NCBI RefSeq assembly: GCF_019426345.1
Contig: NZ_JAHLLW010000009.1
Span: forward strand, 1 to 64,000
Source: Marinomonas lutimaris
Lineage (GTDB): Bacteria > Pseudomonadota > Gammaproteobacteria > Pseudomonadales > Marinomonadaceae
Direction: 5' to 3'
Length of the DNA: 64,000 nucleotides
In this document: positions 24,521 to 33,634 of the stretch, piece after piece
Numbering within the stretch: position 1 is the first letter of the stretch
How the letters are laid out: the number at the start of each line of letters is the position of its first letter
Notes under the pieces: model-generated
The model's database searches: none
What the model saw: only the letters and a program-made list of their open reading frames with translations
Told to the model about the DNA's origin: nothing
Translations under genes and position numbers: made by a program

Positions 24521-25846
24521 TTATCTTTGTTGCTTAATTGTCTCGCCTAGGGCATTGACTAGGCTGTCAATCTCGGACTGCTCTGTTGTGAAGGGTGGTG
24601 CTAATTGAATAGTGTCGGCACCATAACGTACATAGTAACCTTTGTCCCACATTGCCATGGCGATTTGGAAGGGACGCTTAGCTGGTTCACCATCTATTGG
24701 TGCAATGGTGATGCCTGCCGCAAATCCATAGTTACGAATGTCAGTGATCATAGGGCTAGCGTCTTTAAGTTGATGTACGCTGTCCTCCCAGACCGAACTC
24801 ATGCTGCTAACTCGTTCAATCAAACCTTGTTTCTTTATCTCACTAAGAGATGCTAAGCCAGCTGCGCAGGCAATAGGGTGAGCCGAATAGGTGTAGCCAT
24901 GAGGAATTTCCAGCATGTAGTCTGGGCCGCCGTTATCCATGAAGGTATCGTAGATCTCCTGTTTGAAAGCTACAGCGCCCATTGGAATAACACCATTGGT
25001 TACTTGCTTTGCCATGGTAATCACATCAGGCGTCACCCCAAAAGCTTCTGCACCGGTTTTTGCGCCCATGCGACCAAAAGCGGTAATCACTTCATCAAAG
25101 ATAAGCAAAATATTGTGCTGATCACAGATTTCACGCAAACGCTGCAAATACCCTTTTGGTGGAACGATAACGCCAGCGGAGCCAGACATAGGTTCAACAA
25201 TGACTGCCGCAATGTTAGACGCATCGTGCATCATGATTAGGTTAAGCAAATCTTCAGCGCGTTCTTTGCCTTGTTCGGCCATGCCTTTAGAAAATTCGCT
25301 GCCCGGAACTTGGGTGTGAGGTAAGTGATAAGATTCTAAGCCTTGACCATAAAGCGTACGGTTCGCAGGAATACCGCCGACGCTGAAGCCTGAAATCCCC
25401 GCACCATGATAACCTTTAGCACGACCGATAAATTTAGTCTTAGTGCCCATGCCTTTTTTACGCCAGTAAGCACGCGCCACTTTTAACGCTGTATCAACGG
25501 ATTCGGAGCCCGAACCCGTGAAGAAAATGCGGTTTAAACCAGCAGGCATAAACTCGGTAATTTGCTCTGCTAACAAGAAAGACTTCTCGTGACCGAATTG
25601 AAACGCAGGGGAGTAATCGAGGGTCTTAACTTGCTCAGCCACCGCTTCATTTATTGCTGGGTTGCTATGTCCTAAACCGCAAGTCCATAAACCAGAAAGC
25701 CCGTCAAAAATCTTTCTACCATCACTGTCAGTGTAATAATTTCCTGCGGCAGAGGTAATAATGCGAGGATCTTTTTTAAATTGGCGGTTGCCTGTGTAGG
25801 CCATCCAATGGGCATCAAGCTGGGCTTGGGTTAAACGGTGACTCAT
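24521..25846 (-). CDS. Omega-amino acid:pyruvate aminotransferase (class III)
   Basis: A 441-residue PLP enzyme of class III. It shows FTGSGSESVDTALKVARAYW, LLIFDEVITAFGRMGA, the catalytic Lys in MAKQVTNGVIPMGAV, and HGYTYSAHPIACAAGLA. These are closest to beta-alanine:pyruvate transaminases, which move amino groups from beta-alanine, taurine-like or polyamine-derived amines to pyruvate. Exact substrate unknown. No regulator or dehydrogenase partner is adjacent. Confidence 0.85.
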   Translation of the reverse strand: MSHRLTQAQLDAHWMAYTGNRQFKKDPRIITSAAGNYYTDSDGRKIFDGLSGLWTCGLGHSNPAINEAVAEQVKTLDYSPAFQFGHEKSFLLAEQITEFMPAGLNRIFFTGSGSESVDTALKVARAYWRKKGMGTKTKFIGRAKGYHGAGISGFSVGGIPANRTLYGQGLESYHLPHTQVPGSEFSKGMAEQGKERAEDLLNLIMMHDASNIAAVIVEPMSGSAGVIVPPKGYLQRLREICDQHNILLIFDEVITAFGRMGAKTGAEAFGVTPDVITMAKQVTNGVIPMGAVAFKQEIYDTFMDNGGPDYMLEIPHGYTYSAHPIACAAGLASLSEIKKQGLIERVSSMSSVWEDSVHQLKDASPMITDIRNYGFAAGITIAPIDGEPAKRPFQIAMAMWDKGYYVRYGADTIQLAPPFTTEQSEIDSLVNALGETIKQQR

Positions 25847-25968
25847 GGCATTCTCCCTCTAAAAAGTGAAATCTTAATAGAGTAAGAATGCCGAGCTAGA
25901 AAGGTTTAATAAATGTGATGTTATTTAATTTTAGGTTAGTCTTTAGTTAACTAAAAAAAGTTGGATAA

Positions 25969-26604
25969 TTAAGTTGAGGTTTTGTCTTTGTATTCACACA
26001 AATCTTCAATAATACAGGCATCGCATTTAGGCTTGCGAGCGACACAGATGTAACGACCGTGAAGTATCATCCAGTGATGCGCATCCAAAAGAAATTCCTT
26101 CGGAACAAACTTCAACAGCTTCATTTCCACTTCTAAAACATTTTTGCCCGGCGCGACTTTTGTTCGATTACCAAAGCGGAAGATATGCGTATCAACGGCC
26201 ATGGCCACTTGTCGAAATGCCGTGTTTAGAACCACATTGGCGGTTTTACGGCCAACCCCTGGTAGGGCTTCCAGCTCTTCGCGCGTTTCAGGTACGACGC
26301 TGTTGTGTTTTTCGATCAGGATTTTGCAGGTCTTGATGGCGTTTTCGGCTTTGGCGTTGAACAGACCAATAGTTTTGATGTAGCTTTTTAGGCCATCAAC
26401 ACCAAGCGCCAGCATGGTTTCTGGCGTATTGGCGACAGGGAAAAGCTTTCGTGTGGCTTTATTGACGCTAACGTCCGTAGCTTGTGCTGAAAACAGCACC
26501 GCAATCAAAAGCTCAAAAGGCGAGCTGTATTCCAGCTCGGTTACGGGATTTGGGTTTTCAGCTCGTAAGCGAGAAAAAATCTCGTAGCGCTTCTCTTTGT
26601 TCAA
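25969..26604 (-). CDS. nth: Endonuclease III
   Basis: A 211-residue DNA glycosylase/AP lyase removing oxidised pyrimidines. The helix-hairpin-helix LPGVGRKTANVVL carries the catalytic Lys, VDTHIFR the catalytic Asp, and CVARKPKCDACIIEDLCEY the four-cysteine [4Fe-4S] cluster. It is the last gene downstream of rsxABCDGE, as in E. coli, but a 120-bp GC-rich repeat separates it from rsxE. Confidence 0.95.
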   Translation of the reverse strand: MNKEKRYEIFSRLRAENPNPVTELEYSSPFELLIAVLFSAQATDVSVNKATRKLFPVANTPETMLALGVDGLKSYIKTIGLFNAKAENAIKTCKILIEKHNSVVPETREELEALPGVGRKTANVVLNTAFRQVAMAVDTHIFRFGNRTKVAPGKNVLEVEMKLLKFVPKEFLLDAHHWMILHGRYICVARKPKCDACIIEDLCEYKDKTST

Positions 26605-26627
26605 AATAAATTGCCTTTGTTCATTTT

Positions 26628-26716
26628 TTAACCCCCTCCCAGCCTCCTCCTTGGCGGGGGGAGGAGCTTAGAGCTTTTTTGTTCCTTCCCCCTTAGCAGG
26701 AGGGAGGAGAACAGAA
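26628..26716. repeat. GC-rich inverted repeat between rsxE and nth
   Basis: CCCCCTCCCAGCCTCCTCC and GGCGGGGGGAGGAG, then CCTTCCCCCTTAGCAGGAGG. The C-rich units resemble CCTTCCCC elements at 37659-37704, 38861-38900, 41711-41757 and 42249-42297. It could fold in the rsx-nth transcript. Confidence 0.55.
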
Positions 26717-26725
26717 TTTGTAGAG

Positions 26726-27493
26726 TTAACTAACTTGCCCAGTCACCCGCACACGTTTTGAGGCACTTGGGCCGTCTTTGGCCTTTTGTTCTGCAACGCG
26801 TTTTTTCTCGCGTTCGTCTAGATAGTTCTTACCCGCGATCAATAAGCCTAAACCAATAAAGGCACCCGGTGGTAATACGGCAAACAATACATTTGGGTAG
26901 TTTTCGAAAACGGTGATTTTCCAATGGATAGCCATATCGCCGAACAACAACTGCATATCTGAAAACAATGTGCCTTGTCCGATTAGTTCACGCATGGCGC
27001 CCAAGGTGACAAGGATAAACATGAAGCCCAAGCCCATCATAAAACCATCTAGCGCTGAAGGCAGCACAGGGTTGCGGCTGGCAAAAGCGTCAGCACGGCC
27101 AAGGATTGCACAGTTGGTTACGATTAGAGGAATGAAAATCCCCAAAATCTGATAAAGCTCATAGGTGTAAGCCTGCATTATCAATTCGATACAGGTGGTA
27201 AACGAGGCGATGATCATGACAAAAGCAGGTAGGCGAACCGCATCGGCAACGTAGTTACGAATTAGGGAAACCGCAATGTTGGAACCTATTAAAACCACCA
27301 TGGTAGCCAACCCAAGACCTAATGCGTTGACGACAGTACTGGTCACCGCCAACATAGGACATAAGCCAAGTAATTGAACTAAAGCTGGGTTGTTTTTCCA
27401 AATGCCGTTGTAAATGATTTCTGCGTAATTGGCGCTTGGTTTACTCTCTTCTTGAGTAGCGTCACTGGTTACTGTTTCTGCGCTCATTTTCAT
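26726..27493 (-). CDS. rsxE: Electron transport complex subunit RsxE/RnfE
   Basis: A 255-residue membrane protein with six predicted helices. [21 protein letters not shown] and [20 protein letters not shown] are the RnfE/NqrD signatures. Together with RsxA it forms the central membrane pair that holds an iron-sulfur centre. ATG at 27493 has AGGAT in front. It ends the rsx genes. Confidence 0.95.
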   Translation of the reverse strand: MKMSAETVTSDATQEESKPSANYAEIIYNGIWKNNPALVQLLGLCPMLAVTSTVVNALGLGLATMVVLIGSNIAVSLIRNYVADAVRLPAFVMIIASFTTCIELIMQAYTYELYQILGIFIPLIVTNCAILGRADAFASRNPVLPSALDGFMMGLGFMFILVTLGAMRELIGQGTLFSDMQLLFGDMAIHWKITVFENYPNVLFAVLPPGAFIGLGLLIAGKNYLDEREKKRVAEQKAKDGPSASKRVRVTGQVS

Positions 27494-27502
27494 TTGGCTA
27501 TC

Positions 27503-28120
27503 CTAATACGCTAGCAGCGTATCTTTGTGTTGATCAAAATAAATAAGAGTGTTCTTTACGGCACGAACCACGGCACGAGGTGTGATCGTTGCACCTGTGA
27601 ATTGGTCAAAATCGCCACCGTCTTTTTTCACGCCCCAGCCTTTTAGGCCTGGATTATCTAACGATTTGTTAGCAAAGCTTAATATCCATTTGGACTTTTT
27701 AAGATCCACCTTGTCGCCAAGTCCAGGTGTTTCTTTGTGGCTAATGACTCGGCTACCAGTGACTACGCCGTTTTTATCAATGGCAATGAGCATGTCTAAA
27801 TTGCCGTTATAGCCGCGCGGGGCGATGGTCTCGAAAATGATGCCAGAGACTTCGCCATTCTTACGGGCGATGTGGATTTTTATACCTTCTTCGCTACCTA
27901 ATAAAGGATCAGCTGGCAAAATGGCAGTGTCTTTGGTTAAGTCGTTATCGTATAAATTGGCTGGTAAGATTTCGTTAAAAGCAGAAATTTGCGCATCCAA
28001 AATATTGTTCTTAATGGTGTGATCTGTCAGCTGATGGGTGATGGCAATGAGGCCAGCAGTCAACACCGCGAAGATAGCCAAACCAAGACTATTACGACGA
28101 ATAGAGGCGAACAATTCCAT
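27503..28120 (-). CDS. rsxG: Electron transport complex subunit RsxG/RnfG
   Basis: A 205-residue protein with an N-terminal membrane anchor (residues 10-30) and a periplasmic FMN-binding domain. The covalent flavin motif FTGATITPRAVV, with Thr as the attachment site, is intact. It transfers electrons within the Rnf complex. Its start overlaps the rsxD stop by one base (TAATG). Confidence 0.95.
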   Translation of the reverse strand: MELFASIRRNSLGLAIFAVLTAGLIAITHQLTDHTIKNNILDAQISAFNEILPANLYDNDLTKDTAILPADPLLGSEEGIKIHIARKNGEVSGIIFETIAPRGYNGNLDMLIAIDKNGVVTGSRVISHKETPGLGDKVDLKKSKWILSFANKSLDNPGLKGWGVKKDGGDFDQFTGATITPRAVVRAVKNTLIYFDQHKDTLLAY

Positions 28121-29178
28121 TAGTTATCCTCCCCAATTTTTAAGCCGGTTTTGGCTTTTTTATGACCATAGGTTCTGGGTTGTGTGTAGTAATCGATTAA
28201 TGGTGCCGCGAAGTTCATTAGCAATACGCCAAACGCCACGCCATCAGGATAACCGCCCCAAGAGCGAATGATGTAAATCAAGATGCCAATGCCCGCGCCA
28301 TAAATCAGTTTGCCGCGATTACTGGTGCAAGAAGACACAGGATCGGTAGCAATAAAGAAGGCACCAAACATGGCGGCGCCAGTGGTTAGGTGGAAAAATG
28401 GCGTTGCCGTGTTGCTAGGATCAAATAAATGGAATGCGCCAGACATTACTAACAAAGCACCTAACAATGCCACAGGCGTGTGCCAAGTAATAATACGCAA
28501 CCAAATCAGAGCAAGACCACCCACAAGGTAAGCCAAGTTCACCCAAAGCCAACTGTTTAGGCTTGGGCCTTGTAGCGCTGCAATGCTGTTAAAAGCTGCT
28601 TGGGTGTCTAATAAATCTTTGTGTTTGAAGCCATCTAATGGCGTTGCCATGGTGTAGCTATCGATCACGGGTAAGTGATGGAAAATAGCTTGCAAGCTCT
28701 GTATGAAAGACAGGGTTTCACCAGCAGGAATCATGCTTTGCACACCAAGCCATTGGCTCATAGGTACAGGAAAAGACACCAATACAATGGCATAACCGAC
28801 CATAGCAGGGTTGAATGGGTTATTGCCCAAGCCGCCATAAAGCTGTTTGGCAAAAATAATAGCAAAGGCGACTGCTGTCACGGTTACCCACCAAGGCACA
28901 ACGGGAGGCAAAGCAACGCCTAACAACACCGCAGTTAATAGCGCACTGTAATCTTTTAAGAAGAAGCCGACAGAGCGACGACGAATCGCCAAAATAGCCG
29001 CTTCACTTAATAGTGCCGTGATGCAGGCAATCATTAGGTTGATTAGCGTGCCCCAGCCAAATAGCCAAGTCTGTACGACTATGCCAGGAATGGTCGCTAA
29101 AATGACCATCTGCATCACCCAAGAGGTGCGACGTCCTGCACGTTGTGTGTGGGGGGAGGTGATCCTCAATAATGCCAT
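28120..29178 (-). CDS. rsxD: Electron transport complex subunit RsxD/RnfD
   Basis: A 352-residue membrane protein with about nine helices, including GGLGNNPFNPAMVGYAIVL and FFIATDPVS typical of RnfD/NqrB. In the best known members the second FMN is linked to the Thr of SGAT. Here the aligned sequence reads TTGAAMFGAFF, with Ala (codon GCC) where that Thr is expected, which is either family variation or loss of that flavin. The start abuts the rsxC stop. Confidence 0.93.
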   Translation of the reverse strand: MALLRITSPHTQRAGRRTSWVMQMVILATIPGIVVQTWLFGWGTLINLMIACITALLSEAAILAIRRRSVGFFLKDYSALLTAVLLGVALPPVVPWWVTVTAVAFAIIFAKQLYGGLGNNPFNPAMVGYAIVLVSFPVPMSQWLGVQSMIPAGETLSFIQSLQAIFHHLPVIDSYTMATPLDGFKHKDLLDTQAAFNSIAALQGPSLNSWLWVNLAYLVGGLALIWLRIITWHTPVALLGALLVMSGAFHLFDPSNTATPFFHLTTGAAMFGAFFIATDPVSSCTSNRGKLIYGAGIGILIYIIRSWGGYPDGVAFGVLLMNFAAPLIDYYTQPRTYGHKKAKTGLKIGEDN

Positions 29179-32151
29179 TTAACGATTCTCTTGCATGTTG
29201 GTTTGCGAATGAATAAGTTTTTCTAACAAGGTTTCGGCGCTCTGCAGACGTTGCTCAGTAGCGGCAATCTCTTGATTGATGCTATCGGCGTCTTCAGGCG
29301 AGTTTTCTAAACGCTTGTTGAGCTTGTTAATTTGCGCTTTGGCGAGCGCGACAGCGATTTTTTCTTTCTTGATCTGCGTTGTCAAATCCATTTCTGGTTC
29401 AACTTTGGCTTCGCTGTCAGCAGCAGCTGTTTTCTCTACAGGCGTAGAAACGGAAGTAGCTGATGTGCTTTCTTCTGCTTCAAGCGCGGCTAGCTTTTGT
29501 TGTGCTTCAATGAGCTTTTTAGGCCACTCCGATGCCTCTATCTCGCTTTCGTCTTTGCCTTGCTCTTTTAAAAGCTGAATATTTTTCTCGGCTTTCTTGA
29601 TACCGGCCTTAGCAATAGCTAGGTCTATCTTGCGTTTTTTAGCGGCATCTGCATCGACGTTTTCCGTGGCTACTGGTGTGGATGGCGCACTGGCTTCTGT
29701 TGTCGCAGGAGATTTAGTGGTTTCTGCTGCCTGTTCTTTCTCAAGTGCGGCGAGTTTATCCTGTGCTTCTTTTAGTTTGCTTGGCCATTCAGAAGCATTG
29801 ATTTCAGCTTCGTCTTTGCCTTGCTCTTTTAGAAGCTGAATATTTTTCTCGGCTTTTTTAACGCCTGCTTTGGCGATGGCAAGATCAATTTTGCGTTTCT
29901 TCGCTGCATCGGCATCAAGATTCGCGGCGGTTGGCTCTGCTTTAGCCGCCGCAACTTTTGGCGCCGTTGTTTCTGGATTAGCTAAGGCTTTTTCCAGCTC
30001 ATCAGCTCGTTGTTGCGCTTCTTGCAACTGCTGGCGAATAGACTCGATTTCTGGTGCTTGAATTTCTTCGGCTTTCTTCAAGGCTTTTTCGACTTTTTTC
30101 ACCGCCGCTTTGGCAATGGCAGCATCGATTTTTAGCTTTTTCAATTCATCACTAATCACGGCTTTTGGTTCAGCTGCTGCCGTATTTGCGCTTGGCTGAG
30201 TGTTTTCGCTTAGCTTGCTGACTGTGTCTTGCGCGGCTTTTAGATCGGTTTCAAAAGCGCTGATCTTGTCTTTCAGCTCTTGATCATCTGGTGTTTCGCT
30301 AAGCTGCTTTTGTAGTTTCTTCAGTTTCACGCCAATCAAGGCTACATCGACTTTGGCTTTTTTCAGCTCGTCGCTAACCGGCGCAGGGCTTGCCTTGGCG
30401 GTATTTTCTACTGGAGCGACAGGCGCCGCGCTAGGAACTTGCGCAAGCTGCTCTTCTAGTGATGCGATAGCTTTTTCTTGATCAGTGACTTGCAGTTGCA
30501 AGCTGTTGATCTCTTCCACGTGTTCGTTTTCTTGCGCTTCAAGCAGCTGTTTTTGTAGCTTCTTCAACTTGGATTTGCCAATGGCGATATCGACCTTGAG
30601 CTTTTTCGATTCGTCATTGCTTGCCGGTGCAGCAGTGGCCGTTGGAGCCGCTTTTGCTGGTGCGGCTTTTTTCGCATCGGTTGCTTTGCTTGATGTCGCT
30701 TTTTGACGAGCAAGACGTTTGGCTTCTTTCTCCGCGGCCTCTGCGTCTTGACGAGCTTTACGCGCTTCAAAACGTTGCTTGGCTAAGTCTGATTTCACAT
30801 TGGCTTCGCGAGCTTCACGGATGCTGCTCTTGGAATGACGATAATATTGCACCAGCGGAATGCTGCTTGGACAAACATAAGAGCAAGCGCCACATTCGAT
30901 GCAATCAAACAAGTTGTGGTGTTCGGCTTTTTCGAACTCTTGGCTTTTGCTGAACCAAAGCAATTGCTGAGGTAGCAAACTAGCAGGGCAGGCTTGTTCA
31001 CACATGCCGCAACGAATGCAGGCTTGTTCAGGTGCTGGTGGCGGAAGTTCTTTTTTGCTGGCCGCTAAGATGCAGTTGCTGGTTTTAACAATCGGCACAG
31101 CCGCTGAATCTAAGGTGTAGCCCATCATTGGACCGCCCATGATCAGACGGCTGAGTTTTTTCTGTTCAGAGTCGGCGTAATCCAATAAATGCGCAACTGG
31201 AGTGCCAAGTAGCACTTCGACGTTTTGCGGATTTTTTAATGCGTCACCGGTCAATGTGGTGAAGCGTGAAATCAAAGGCTTACCCAGTGTGATAGCGTCG
31301 TGAACCGCAACACAGGTACCGACGTTTTGACACAAAATGCCGATGTCCGCTGGATATTGACCGCTTGGGACTTCTTTACCCGTTAATAGCTGGATTAATT
31401 GTTTCTCGCCACCAGACGGGTATTTAGTCGGCACCACGGCAAGTTGAATCTTGCTATTGCGCTTGGTGAGTAGCGACTTTAGTGCGGCGATGGCTGTCGG
31501 TTTATTGTCTTCAATACCAATGACAACGTTATCGGCTTCTACAAGATGTTGAAGTATCTCGATGCCTAATACCAACTCTAGCGTTTTTTCACGAATCAGC
31601 ATGTCATCGGCGGTGATGTAAGGTTCACATTCTGCCGCGTTAACAATGAAGTGCGTTAGTGGGTTTTTGTGTGCACCTTGTAACTTCACTTGAGTTGGAA
31701 AGCCTGCGCCGCCCATGCCGATGATGCCCATTTCAGACAAATACGCCAGCACGTCAGTTTTGCTAATGTCTTGCCAATTGCTTAATGGCTCAAGTTTTGT
31801 CCAGGTTTCATTACCGTCTGGGATGAGGATAATACAAAGGTCGCTTAAACCAGATGGATGGGCAATTAGGCGCTCTTCAATAGCAGCAATGGTGCCAGAG
31901 GTTGGTGCATGTAAAAAGCTGCTTAAAAAGCCATTGTTAATGGCAATGGTTTCGCCTTTTAGTACCTTGTCACCCACTTTTACTAGAGGGCGAGAGCTTT
32001 GACCAATATGTTGTCCAAGCGGCAAAATAAGCTCACTCGGTAGGCTTGGTCTGCCCAAAGGTAATTGCAACGATTGCGCTTTGTTTTCCGGTGGATGAAT
32101 GCCGCCGTGAAAAGAAAAAACGTTTGCTGTTTGCATGTTTACTGCTGACAT
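29179..32151 (-). CDS. rsxC: Electron transport complex subunit RsxC/RnfC with long C-terminal repeats
   Basis: A 990-residue subunit, larger than the roughly 740 residues of E. coli RsxC. The N-terminal part holds the NADH/FMN-binding region (GMGGAGFPTQVKL, NAAECEPYITADD) and two [4Fe-4S] sites, CIRCGMCEQACP and CIECGACSYVCPSS (about residues 375-440). From about residue 465 on it is Ala/Lys/Glu-rich with repeated units such as KKRKIDLAIAKAGVKKAEKN, present at least twice nearly identically. ATG at 32151 overlaps the rsxB stop by one base; a longer frame to 32235 lies within rsxB. Confidence 0.94.
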   Translation of the reverse strand: MSAVNMQTANVFSFHGGIHPPENKAQSLQLPLGRPSLPSELILPLGQHIGQSSRPLVKVGDKVLKGETIAINNGFLSSFLHAPTSGTIAAIEERLIAHPSGLSDLCIILIPDGNETWTKLEPLSNWQDISKTDVLAYLSEMGIIGMGGAGFPTQVKLQGAHKNPLTHFIVNAAECEPYITADDMLIREKTLELVLGIEILQHLVEADNVVIGIEDNKPTAIAALKSLLTKRNSKIQLAVVPTKYPSGGEKQLIQLLTGKEVPSGQYPADIGILCQNVGTCVAVHDAITLGKPLISRFTTLTGDALKNPQNVEVLLGTPVAHLLDYADSEQKKLSRLIMGGPMMGYTLDSAAVPIVKTSNCILAASKKELPPPAPEQACIRCGMCEQACPASLLPQQLLWFSKSQEFEKAEHHNLFDCIECGACSYVCPSSIPLVQYYRHSKSSIREAREANVKSDLAKQRFEARKARQDAEAAEKEAKRLARQKATSSKATDAKKAAPAKAAPTATAAPASNDESKKLKVDIAIGKSKLKKLQKQLLEAQENEHVEEINSLQLQVTDQEKAIASLEEQLAQVPSAAPVAPVENTAKASPAPVSDELKKAKVDVALIGVKLKKLQKQLSETPDDQELKDKISAFETDLKAAQDTVSKLSENTQPSANTAAAEPKAVISDELKKLKIDAAIAKAAVKKVEKALKKAEEIQAPEIESIRQQLQEAQQRADELEKALANPETTAPKVAAAKAEPTAANLDADAAKKRKIDLAIAKAGVKKAEKNIQLLKEQGKDEAEINASEWPSKLKEAQDKLAALEKEQAAETTKSPATTEASAPSTPVATENVDADAAKKRKIDLAIAKAGIKKAEKNIQLLKEQGKDESEIEASEWPKKLIEAQQKLAALEAEESTSATSVSTPVEKTAAADSEAKVEPEMDLTTQIKKEKIAVALAKAQINKLNKRLENSPEDADSINQEIAATEQRLQSAETLLEKLIHSQTNMQENR

Positions 32152-32747
32152 TAGTGTGCAACCTCCGCTTGGCGGTCGGTGGCAATAATGTTTAACGAGG
32201 TTGCCGCGATACCCTGCGGTTTGTCCCAAGACCAAGTTTTCGCTGTCACGCCTACTTCTACCATATCAATACAATCTACAGGACAAGGCTCGACACAAAG
32301 GTCGCAGCCTGTGCATTCGTCCGCTATGACGGTGTGCATTTGCTTTGCTGCACCTAAAATCGCGTCTACAGGGCAGGCTTGAATGCACTTGGTGCAGCCG
32401 ATGCACTCGTCTTCACGAATGACAGCCACACGCTTTGCGCTTTCTGCACCGTGATCGCCATCTAACGGAACCGCTTCTACATCCAATAAGTCGGCTAAGG
32501 CTTGGATTGTTGCTTGTCCGCCTGGTGGGCAATGGTTAATGGCTTCGCCGTTCGCAATGGCTTCTGCATAAGGGCGACAACCTGGATGACCGCATTGGCC
32601 ACACTGGGTTTGTGGAAGAAGAGCATCGATTTGGTCAACAATTGGATCGCCTTCCACGTGAAAGCGTACATTGGCATAACCCAAGATTGCGCCGAAAATA
32701 AGCGATAAAAGTACTAAGATGGCGATAGCGAGTAAAACAGTAAACAT
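32151..32747 (-). CDS. rsxB: Electron transport complex subunit RsxB/RnfB
   Basis: A 198-residue protein with an N-terminal membrane helix, the [16 protein letters not shown] cluster motif (about 48-63) and a ferredoxin domain with [12 protein letters not shown] and [12 protein letters not shown]. It carries electrons into the Rnf complex. Ten bases separate it from rsxA. Confidence 0.96.
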   Translation of the reverse strand: MFTVLLAIAILVLLSLIFGAILGYANVRFHVEGDPIVDQIDALLPQTQCGQCGHPGCRPYAEAIANGEAINHCPPGGQATIQALADLLDVEAVPLDGDHGAESAKRVAVIREDECIGCTKCIQACPVDAILGAAKQMHTVIADECTGCDLCVEPCPVDCIDMVEVGVTAKTWSWDKPQGIAATSLNIIATDRQAEVAH

Positions 32748-32757
32748 CGTCTGGCTC

Positions 32758-33339
32758 CTAAATCTGCACGAGGGCGGTGAAGCCCATAAAAGCGAGAGCC
32801 ATAAGACCTGCGGTAATCATACCGATGGCAGAGCCTTTAAAAACAGTCGGTACATCTGCAACGTTAATTCGTTCGCGCATAGCAGAGAACAGAATTAATA
32901 CGAAGGAGAAACCCACCGCAGCGCCAAAGCCGTAAAGGATAGATTCAACAAAGCCGTTTTGTTTGCTGATGTTTTGCAGTGCCACACCCAAAACCGCACA
33001 GTTTGTGGTGATCAAGGGCAAGAAAATCCCCAATACGCGATAAAGCAGAGGGCTGGTTTTATGGACAACCATTTCGGTGAACTGTACAACCACCGCAATC
33101 ACCAAAATAAAGGAAATGGTTTGCAGGTATTCAAGTCCAAATGGCTGAAGTATGTAGGTATAAGTGAGATAGCTACATAGGCTAGACAATGTCAAAACAA
33201 AAGTCGTGGCCATCGCCATGCCAATAGAGGTTTCTAGTTTCCCAGACACGCCCATGAAAGGGCATAGGCCCAGAAACTGTACCAATACAAAGTTGTTAAC
33301 CAAAATGGTACTGACCAGTATCAGGAGATATTCAGTCAT
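32758..33339 (-). CDS. rsxA: Electron transport complex subunit RsxA/RnfA
   Basis: A 193-residue protein with six membrane helices and the signatures [20 protein letters not shown] and [13 protein letters not shown], the mirror partner of RsxE. First gene of the operon rsxABCDGE-nth. In E. coli this complex reduces SoxR; in other marine bacteria Rnf links NADH and ferredoxin to a sodium or proton gradient. Confidence 0.96.
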   Translation of the reverse strand: MTEYLLILVSTILVNNFVLVQFLGLCPFMGVSGKLETSIGMAMATTFVLTLSSLCSYLTYTYILQPFGLEYLQTISFILVIAVVVQFTEMVVHKTSPLLYRVLGIFLPLITTNCAVLGVALQNISKQNGFVESILYGFGAAVGFSFVLILFSAMRERINVADVPTVFKGSAIGMITAGLMALAFMGFTALVQI

Positions 33340-33526
33340 CTCAAATCCAAAGTATGTGGTGAATATTGTGTGGTTTTAGACACCTTTAGACAAAAGTATC
33401 TTTGAGCGTAACTATACCAATCTGCTTATAACTAACAAGACTAAAGCTTTTGTATTTCTAGTCCGATTTAGTATATAGATAATAAGTTATGCTTATATAA
33501 GTTCGATTTATGTTTCTTTATTAATG
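33340..33526. other. Intergenic region upstream of rsxA
   Basis: An AT-rich stretch that must include the rsx promoter. TATAGATAATAAG and several TATA-like strings are present, but no clear -35/-10 pair or operator can be named. The hairpin at 33527-33577 separates it from metG. Confidence 0.4.
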
Positions 33527-33577
33527 CCAATGCCCACCTTATTAAGAATGTTTCTTATTAACTAAGGTGAGCATTGG
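33527..33577 (-). terminator. Long hairpin between metG and rsxA
   Basis: The arms CCAATGCCCACCTTA and TAAGGTGAGCATTGG pair with a single G-T wobble, and a smaller inner AAGAA/TTCTT pairing extends the stem. It lies about 60 bp past the metG stop. There is no T run, so its role as a terminator is not certain. Confidence 0.5.
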
Positions 33578-33634
33578 TTTCTCATGCAATTTTTAGAGCT
33601 ACCAAGAGGTGCTCTGTTGTTTGCTGAATAGTTG

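Noticed and set aside
26144-26383. Plus-strand ORF inside nth, and similar antisense ORFs in argG, rsxC, metG and the aminotransferase
   Set aside because: They are shadows of strongly supported genes with no start signals or recognisable products.
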